The notes under the pieces: generated by a model
Databases searched by the model: none
Told to the model about the DNA's origin: nothing
What the model saw: the letters and a program-made list of their open reading frames with translations, nothing else
Program-made: the position numbers and the translations under genes
Shown here: positions 57,326 through 64,000 of the stretch, piece by piece
Numbering within the stretch: the stretch's first letter is position 1
Layout: each line of letters begins with the position of its first letter
Origin: Ditylenchus dipsaci
Lineage: Eukaryota > Nematoda > Chromadorea > Rhabditida > Anguinidae
Reading direction: 5' to 3'
Assembly (NCBI GenBank): GCA_004194705.1
Contig: SADC01001204.1
Span: forward strand, 1,116,001 to 1,180,000
DNA: 64,000 nt

Positions 57326-57631
57326 ACTTTTCTCTGCTTCCCATATTTAAATATCACACTACTCTCCTGCTGTGTCATGACTATATGTATTTCTGTCGTT
57401 CTTTTATGCTCCACTTTACTCATTTGAATAAAAATTCACATTGCATTTTTTTGTTGTACAGTCATCACAATTATCGTATTCTCTCAAAGAGTACGGTAAC
57501 ATAATTTTGTCGGACCGAAATTTATCGTGCTCAAAATTTTTTCATGCGAAAAATTTCGTCGTGTATAGTTTTTTATTCCACACAAGTTCTTTGTACTGTT
57601 AACGTTTTTCGCATGCATCAACTCCATCACA

Positions 57632-58197
57632 GTCGACTCTTGATTTTACGTCACTTCGATTTTATGCCATCTTGGAACTTATCTGGATGGCCGGCAAAGT
57701 AATATATATATATACCGTATTCTCTCTATTAGCTCCACATGTGGGATTATTTTTCAGTCATCCGAAAACTGGAAAAATTTGGGGTCGATCCTCGAGACTT
57801 TTGCCTGCTCAACCAAAATCTAAAAAGTGGAATCAGCAGAGCTCGGGGAGTTAAGAAATGCAATAAAACAGCTTTGTTAAATTTTTCTCTGAGCTGAGAT
57901 ACAGGTCCCCAAGTTGGGGTGTGGGTTTGATAGAGAGTGTGGAACTAATAGAGAGAATACGGTAGCTTTGTTGACGCCGAGGTTGATTTACGACATTCTC
58001 AATTTAGCGCACCACCTCAATAAGGCTCTTCCTCAAAATTCACTCTCGACTTTACGCCGATGGCAAAAAATCCTAACACAATATAATATTTTTTTTTTCT
58101 TCATTTCTTCGTTCACTATATACTGTTGCGCATTTTTGATTCGCTTCTTGTGTTTTACCACTTTTCTAGTTTTAAGTTAGGCTTGACTACAGCGTGG
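57632..58197. mobile_element. pogo/Tigger-like element with nested MITE
   Basis: CAGTCGACTCTTGATTTTAC at the left and a diverged right end (..CTCTCGACTTTACGCCGATG; AGGCTTGACTAC before A). Within it, 57715-57962 is a 248-bp TA-flanked MITE with tips CCGTATTCTCTCTATTAG and inverse, sister to 42387-42632. Confidence 0.6.
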
Positions 58198-58592
58198 CGA
58201 TAATCATTAACACTCTCTACACCTCGTGGTAGTAATTACCTAAATAGAAACTGCAATTCAACGAACTTACAATTATTGCGTTAGCATCAAGAGGACCCAA
58301 GTTTTTCAACACTTGACTGATCGACCTTTTTGAGTCTTTCAAATTTTACACTTCCAAATAAGTAAAAACCTGATTGACACGAAATCACTATCGGCGCGAG
58401 TTGGGATGGGTGCGAGTTGGGTTTTTATTTATTTTCAAGCGTCCTGGTCCATATTCGATATTCCAGTTCTACCCTTAGTTGTCTAGACCCATTCTCAATG
58501 GTTCTGATATACTTCTATAGCTCCAACTCAAAAATGAGCCAAGAAGTAACCTAGGAGAAAAATAAATATCCCACATTTTGATTAATTTCCAG

Positions 58593-58737
58593 TTTTGTCG
58601 ACAATAATATTCATCAGGGTCTTGCGAAAAATCTTCGACATCGTTTTTTTGATGAGCTTGTCAAAACTTGTCAAAATTTGCCCGTTTCTCATTATAAAAA
58701 ATTACGACTAAAATTTAGCAATTTTTTTCACCAAAAA
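58593..58737 (+). CDS. orphan internal exon, unrecognised
   Basis: Between the acceptor GATTAATTTCCAG and the donor AAAAA|GTAAGT is an open frame reading FVDNNIHQGLAKNLRHRFFD and then ELVKTCQNLPVSHYKKLRLK. Both splice signals are strong and composition is protein-like, but no partner exon was identified. Could be the remains of a gene split by elements around it. Confidence 0.4.
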
Positions 58738-58739
58738 GT

Positions 58740-59985
58740 AAGTCATTAATGGCACCCTCTTGGGCTTTCAAACAAGCATAGTTTTTTGTTTTTAGAGGCA
58801 GTGGTAAAAAAACTACGCAATTCGAACTATTTTTTTATAGCAAAAAGAAAAAATGACTTTTCGGTACACGAGAGCCAAACTCCTTTTTCTCCAAATAACC
58901 AAATTTATTTAACAGAATTATAACAAATCAAAATCGTTAAAGGAACACATAAAATCTATCATATAGAATGCCATTACATACGGTGGTTATATTTTTCAGG
59001 GTATCTGGATAACCTTTCAGGTTGGTTTAGTTTGGCTGCCCAAGGCAAAAGGTCAATTTTGATCAATTTTTTTTATATATTACAACGGGATATTGATTTT
59101 TTGTGCAAGAATGATTTCTTTTTGGTGCAATTTGCTTTTTATTTCGGTTTGCGTTTTCATATTAAATTTTTCAATATTTTTCAAAAAATGATTACACTAT
59201 CAGGTAGCTTTGCGATTTCTAGTTTCTGTAGAGCTATTATTCACCGAAAAAAATTGGCAAAAAATATCACATAAAGGTAAAAGTATGAAAAAGGTCAGAA
59301 AAAATAATTTGGTTCATACTTTTACTTTTTCGTGCCACGTTTTAGAAAGATATTGCAGCTTTTGAAGGTTTAAAAAGTTGATAGAAAAAACGCAAAACCA
59401 AAATCTTAAAAAATATTTGCACCAAAAAAAAAAAAATTTGCACAAAAAAAAGTTTCAATTTGCACCAAAAAAAGGTTCAATTTACACCATAAAAAATCAA
59501 TACCCATAAAAAGTGTCGACCGCCACCTGAAAACATGTTTTAAGCATGAATTGTTGAAACGTTGAAAGGTGTTGGAATGTTGAAAAAAAATGATTTTGGG
59601 TGATTTTAAGTCACCTAGGGATTCTGTGCTCCAGCAAAAAATTTTATTTTTGAAAATATTCGGACCGATTCTCTATCGTCGGTACGAATCTAAGATTCGG
59701 ACTGGTAATAAATCGGGAATATTCCCATCATCACAACCCCTAGTTTTGACGATAAGGGTAGTGTTTCATTGATGATATCTCCTATATATTGTAAGAAATG
59801 TTTTATTTTTTGTTTGTCGACATTGATGTATTTTGATTTTTTCGGAGTGTTTTTATATGGTTATTGGTCGATTTTTTAAATTAAGCTGAGGTTCTCAGGA
59901 GTCGAATAATCATTTTGGAAAATTGTCTTTGTCAAAACTTTCGATTTTTAGAGTTGCAAAAGTGCAAGGTTGATAAAGGGATGAA
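58740..59985. other. stretch without recognised gene
   Basis: AT-rich. 59410-59490 repeats TTTGCACCAAAAAAA four times. 59290-59340 has an inverted AAAAGTATGAA pair. No coding feature. Confidence 0.5.
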
Positions 59986-59989
59986 GAGA

Positions 59990-60315
59990 GTTGGTGCGTT
60001 TGGCAGAAGAGTGGATACCTGAGCCAAGAGAGTGGTATCCGAGCCAGAGGACTGGGTGGGTTTGGCAAGAGAGTGGGTACCTGAGCCAAGAAAGTGGGTA
60101 CCCGAGCCAGGAGAGCCGTACTTGGAGCTAAGAGAGCGAGTACCCAAGCCAGGAGTATGTGTGGGTTTGGCAGAAGAATAGGTCTTGAGCCAAGAGAGTG
60201 AGTGCTCGAGCCAGGAGTATGGGTGGCTAGGGCAAGATAGTAGGTATCTGAGCAAAGAGAGCGGGTATGGCAAGAATGTGAGTTCCCAAGCAGAAGAGTC
60301 AGTGGGTATGGCAAG
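59990..60315. repeat. ~22-bp minisatellite
   Basis: About 13 imperfect units like GAGAGTGGGTACCTGAGCCAA alternating with GTGGGTTTGGCA. A related cluster lies at 60815-60900 and 60965-61035. Long minus-strand frames are its translation. Confidence 0.9.
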
Positions 60316-60319
60316 TAAA

Positions 60320-60810
60320 ATATTAGGTTAAGATCGGCGTCGCGAACACCATCTTGACCAACTCCTCAGAGGGGGTGAATCCAACCCTTACGCTGTGGAC
60401 AGTGAAATAAAGAGAAGTAGGTTTATTTAGCTAAAATGGGAGCAAAACAGTTACAGCTAGCTCGTAAGAACACAATAACACAATCATGAAAAGTAGCAAA
60501 AGCTAAACAAGCTAAAAAAATACTACAAACTACAATTATATTATCTCCGCGGAGATCAGGCAATGGGGTGGGTGGGGCAATAGGCACTAGGGGCACACAC
60601 AAGCAAATAGGTGGTGAGAATGTGGTGGGGTGATGAGCGGCTTAGCAAGCACATAGTGGCAATCAACACAATAAAGGGGGATTAAGCTAGCCACTGGGAG
60701 AGAGTCTGGAATGTGGTTGGTGGTGGGGCAAATAGCCCTTCGACCCGATCGGCTCTCCTCAGAGAGAAACTAGATAAGCAACTAAATTAGCACTTAACTC
60801 CACAGGCAGG
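60320..60810. other. stretch between minisatellite clusters
   Basis: Contains GGTGGGGTGRTGAG-like G-rich phrases and CTCCGCGGAG. No gene seen. Confidence 0.4.
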
Positions 60811-60814
60811 AGAC

Positions 60815-61035
60815 TGGGTGCCTGAGCAGGAGAGTGTGTAGATAGGGCAGGAAAGTAAGTGCTTGAGCTAGGAGAGTGGGTGGGTAGGGCAGGAGGGTAG
60901 GCACTTAAAGGACCGTTGCCGTCTACGGACACGGAAATTTGGACTTTTTGAATTGGCGGGGACAGCTAGAGAGTGGGTGGGTTGAGCAGGAGAGTGACCA
61001 GGAGAGTGATTTGGTATTCCAGGAGAGTAGGTAGG
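60815..61035. repeat. minisatellite interrupted by half a piggyBac-like MITE
   Basis: CAGGAGAGTGGGTGGG-type units at 60815-60900 and 60965-61035 flank TTAAAGGACCGTTGCCGTCT..TTTGAATTGGCGGGGACAG (60903-60967), the left half of the TTAA MITE family. Confidence 0.75.
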
Positions 61036-61380
61036 AACCCGAACGTCGCAAAATCCCGCCCAGACCGGTTTCATCATCTCTATTTTCAGCATTGATTCAC
61101 TGTCCGCAAATACCCTCAATTTGGGATTTCATGCACATGACAATCCTGTGTAGGGGGTGGCATAGAACTGGATACCAGTGGTGGGATTGTATATGATAAA
61201 ACATCTTTTCAGCCTTGCCAAACCATGTTGATTCATGTTATTCCCTTTAAGAATATCTGTAGCATAAGCAACCCATATTTGGCAAAGCCAAATATGCTAT
61301 ATATATACCCTCTAATCAATATAAAATATTATTAATTTAATTAATTTGTTTTAATTGGTTTATTTCTCGGGTCCCTCAGC

Positions 61381-62060
61381 TTAATCCGTATAGAATTTAG
61401 CTTTCAATTTGGTCAGGTACAGCTCTATTGCGAATTGGAGCAAGGTCAGACGGTCGGCGAGAGACTGAGTATCAAGGCTGGGGCGGTCCTCACTGTGGCG
61501 AACAGAACCTGATGGTACGGATGAACGCGGCTATGTGAGTACGACCAGGGGGGGAATATATAAGCCGATTTCCAAACTTGTTCAACTTGTTTTGAAGCAG
61601 CGACTTGAGCTCATCAGACTTGCGCGAGATTTGAGCGATGACACCGTTGAAAGCGACCTTCTTTCTCATCACTCTTCTTAGTTGGCTTCACGTCACTGAA
61701 GGTCCATCGGAACTGGCTGAAATGTGATAATATTATCGCATTGACGCACTGAAATGATTACCTTTCCGGACATTTCAGCATCGTCATCCATGGAGCCCTC
61801 ACTTTCCTCAATAAAGAGCCACCCGAAGAGCCGTAGGCAGCATCAGCAAAGTCCTGCGACGAATCGTTGCTTGCAAGAATCGCATTCATAAGATCTAAAG
61901 TAGAACAGCGTTTTCCTGGCAATCATGTTTTGAACACAACAAACCTTCCTCATCAGAAGACGAACCGGACCCGGGAGATTAGTCACCCACTTAGGGATCT
62001 TCTTCTTTAGTCCAAGATCTCCAGACTTCTGATTGTCTCCGAAATTGACTTTGAGCATGC
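61381..62060 (-). CDS. unrecognised three-exon gene, 3' end
   Basis: Exon A (~62060-61945) ends in SSSDEE; a 50-nt intron GTTTGT..CTTTAG; exon B (61894-61762) reads DLMNAILASNDSSQDFADAA, then after a 1-base shift WLFIEESEGSMDDDAEMSGK; a 45-nt intron; exon C (61716-61381) reads SQFRWTFSDVKPTKKSDEKE, RKKVAFNGVIAQISRKSDEL, KSLLQNKLNKFGN and, after another shift, SLADRLTLLQFAIELYLTKL to a TAA at 61381. The acidic serine-rich linker followed by helices looks like a nuclear or regulatory protein, but I do not recognise the family. The shifts resemble those in the SUV3 gene. Confidence 0.55.
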
Positions 62061-62064
62061 TAGG

Positions 62065-63630
62065 GTAGGCCAGCGTAAGTTAGGACGAGCTCAGACGTGT
62101 TTTTCGGACTATAAAAAGTTGGTAAAACATATTTGAGTTCATCCTGATGTAGAGTTGGCTATCCGCGCCTAGACTTGAGTCATAAAACATGTTATGCACC
62201 CGGTGGTAGCCGAACCTGTGTCCTGGGCGATGCGTATATATAAAGTTCCCCTCTTTAGTGTTTTTTTAGAATAAAATTTTCGACGGTACTCTTTATCTCT
62301 AATGGATGTTTTTTTTTTTTAGAGTTTTAATTTTTTTACTGTTTTTATATACTAATTCAAAAATTATTCAACGTTAACTTTAGAGAAATTTTTTTAGCTA
62401 CATCTTGAGCTTTTTTGAGCTCGGCGCCGGCCCAATTTTTCACAAGCCCGGCACCCTTCGGTTTTAACAGCTGAGACCGGCGACTAAATTTTTTAGAAAG
62501 GCGTCGACTTCATCACAACACTAGCCTGAACGCTGTTTTTTTTTTGAAATTTTCTTTAAATTTTAAAAATGTTTTTGAACTGTTGGGTGAATTTTCTTAA
62601 AAAAGATGAAGTAATACATTTTTTATCATAAGAACTCATTTTATAAACAAAAATACCGGCGCCGGAGACCACGCCTTCATTATATTAGCCCGGCACAGAA
62701 ATTATAAAATAGACTGGCCTCGCCGACCTGATTTACCTGGCGCCAAAATTTGAAAATTTCCAGCGCGCTTGCGCCGCTGGCGCAGAAATTTAAAAGCCTG
62801 GCGCCGGCGCTGGCGCCCTAAGTGCAAGTATAGTTGCGACAATTGACATTTTTCACCAGGCGCCTGTAGGCGCAAATTAATCTAGTGCATACTCATGTTA
62901 GAAGGGAGCTGCTTTCTCAGATTTAAACACTCTTTTTGGCTGTTTTTTATAAAAACTTTTTATACTCCATTTTTTCGAAAAATTAGTCAAAACCCCTCTT
63001 AAATTTCAGCATTTTTCAAAATCAGAAATGCCTCAAATTAACATTAATATTGAAAACGTTAAAAACGTACACCCCAAAATTTGGTCTTGATATCTATATT
63101 TTTGCGAGCTCAACTAAATTAAAAAAGCGGAATCGGTAGAGCTTGTGAGAATTAAAAAAACGCAATGAATAGCCCTCTGAAATAATTTCTCTGGTCTGAG
63201 ATATAAGTCCTTGAAGTCGAAAGAGGCCGTTTTATTAGAGGAGCGCTCAATTAGAGGAAATACGATGATTGTTTTTATACAGTTGTTGGTTTTTTGTACG
63301 TAGTGCTCTATATCGACCCCTTCAAAAACAGCCCCTGTTTTTTACATATTATCACCTGAAACGTGTAGAAAACACATTTTTAGGTGGCAGACAGCAATTT
63401 TAAAAAAAAAAAAATTTTGATCAAAATTTGACTTTTTGCCTTGGGGGACCAAGGTAAAGCAACCTGAAAGAGTAATTAGATATTATAAAAAATCCGACAT
63501 ATTCAAGAGTATTCTACACATTTTAGTCACTGGAGCTGGGCAAAAAGAGCTTTTTATGTTTTTTATGATCCAGAGTCTTGCTCGGATCATCTTAGCCACA
63601 TACCTTGGGCAAAGATCACTCGAAAGAGGT
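62065..63630. other. MITE remnants, no gene
   Basis: 62065-62180 resembles the middle of the 36025-36560 foldback. 62420-62830 holds GGCGCC/GGCGCT-rich segments like the 43468 hAT arms, with CAACACTAG at 62516. 63115-63265 is a partial copy of the 57715 MITE. 63430-63460 has CTTGGGGGACCAAGG. 63520-63630 is a weak family P copy. Confidence 0.55.
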
Positions 63631-63639
63631 GCACTACGT

Positions 63640-64000
63640 TTCACCGTCACTATTTTCAACGTCACCTATTTTCACCGTCAACATTTTAGGACCGCTTTTT
63701 AGGTCTAAATTTTTCAAAATTTTTAAAAGTTTTGGTACCAAATTGTAGCCCTGAATATCAGCTACATTTTGGACTACAATTTCTAAAAAAACGAAAAATT
63801 TTAGTTCTAAACTATAAAAGACGCTCACCCTGCGTTCTACCGTGATGAAAAAGTGTGAGATTGAACGCCTTCTAAAGTTTAGTTCTAACTTTTTTTTATT
63901 TTTTTCAGAATTTGTAGTACCAAAATTTAGATCTAAAAAGCGGTCCTAAAGTGCTGACGGTGAATTTAGTGAACGGTGAAAATAGGGGACGGTGAAAATA
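63640..64000. mobile_element. foldback with CACCGTCAACATTTT-type arrays, cut by window end
   Basis: TTTCACCGTCACTATTTTCA-like 15-17 bp units (x3) and ACCGCTTTTTAGGTCTAAAT on the left are mirrored by ATTTAGATCTAAAAAGCGGT and GACGGTGAAAATA units on the right. The right border may continue past the window. Confidence 0.75.

Noticed and set aside
59910..60314. Two long minus-strand frames rich in Leu, Pro and Ser
   Set aside because: They read through the 22-bp minisatellite; repeats with unit lengths near multiples of three stay open by chance.

Overview
The window is nuclear DNA of a small-genome animal. It has spliced genes with introns of 44-53 nt flanked by GT..AG, an animal-type tRNA-Asp, a proteasome beta-3 fragment, a histone H4 and a mitochondrial SUV3 helicase. 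It is AT-rich and saturated with short inverted-repeat DNA transposons. The tiny introns and two secreted cysteine-containing proteins would suit a nematode, but this placement is inference. Most short open frames here are chance or repeat-derived. A 17-base N gap lies at 27835-27851.

Layout. 0.3-4.4 kb holds foldbacks, a Harbinger-like element (936-4015) and an intact-ended hAT derivative (2550-3581) that keeps a BED-finger exon. 4.4-6.0 kb carries small minus-strand genes, including a secreted 95-residue peptide with an in-frame TGA. 6.7-7.6 kb and 21.8-23.0 kb are two parts of a ~0.9-kb repeat unit that carries tRNA-Asp. 8.8-11.9 kb is a TTAA-flanked piggyBac-like element, 13.9-14.75 kb a mariner-like one, and 15.3-17.0 kb a secreted, probably GPI-anchored protein gene. 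19.0-21.65 kb is a giant foldback holding a 165-bp (TA)n palindrome. 23.15 kb is a proteasome beta-3 gene cut by a pogo-type terminus. 24.2-25.3 kb is a set of nested foldbacks. 27.2-27.8 kb is a decayed hAT transposase. 29-34.7 kb is almost wholly foldback elements.

35.1-41.6 kb carries the clearest host gene, the SUPV3L1/SUV3 helicase on the minus strand. All its helicase motifs and splice sites can be read, but about seven single-base indels, mostly in homopolymers, break the frame; I suspect consensus errors. 43.5-46.8 kb has GC-rich and other hAT MITEs. 46962-54751 is a 7.8-kb hAT-type insertion with a perfect 8-bp duplication. Inside it are a pogo MITE, a second 8-bp-flanked element (48367-52532) carrying an intron-containing histone H4 copy, and an unrecognised multi-exon gene. 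55-64 kb holds further MITEs, minisatellites and one more three-exon gene (61381-62060).

Main unusual theme: many unrelated-looking terminal-inverted-repeat families share one design. A short conserved tip is followed by an array of 6-21 bp repeats whose unit is specific to the family (GAGTGA, GAGTTC, GACTTA, GGCGCT, CGTACT, TACCCGGGTAAT, CCAGTGGAAT, GCGGTAAGAAAAAAGTATTTT and others), mirrored at the other end.
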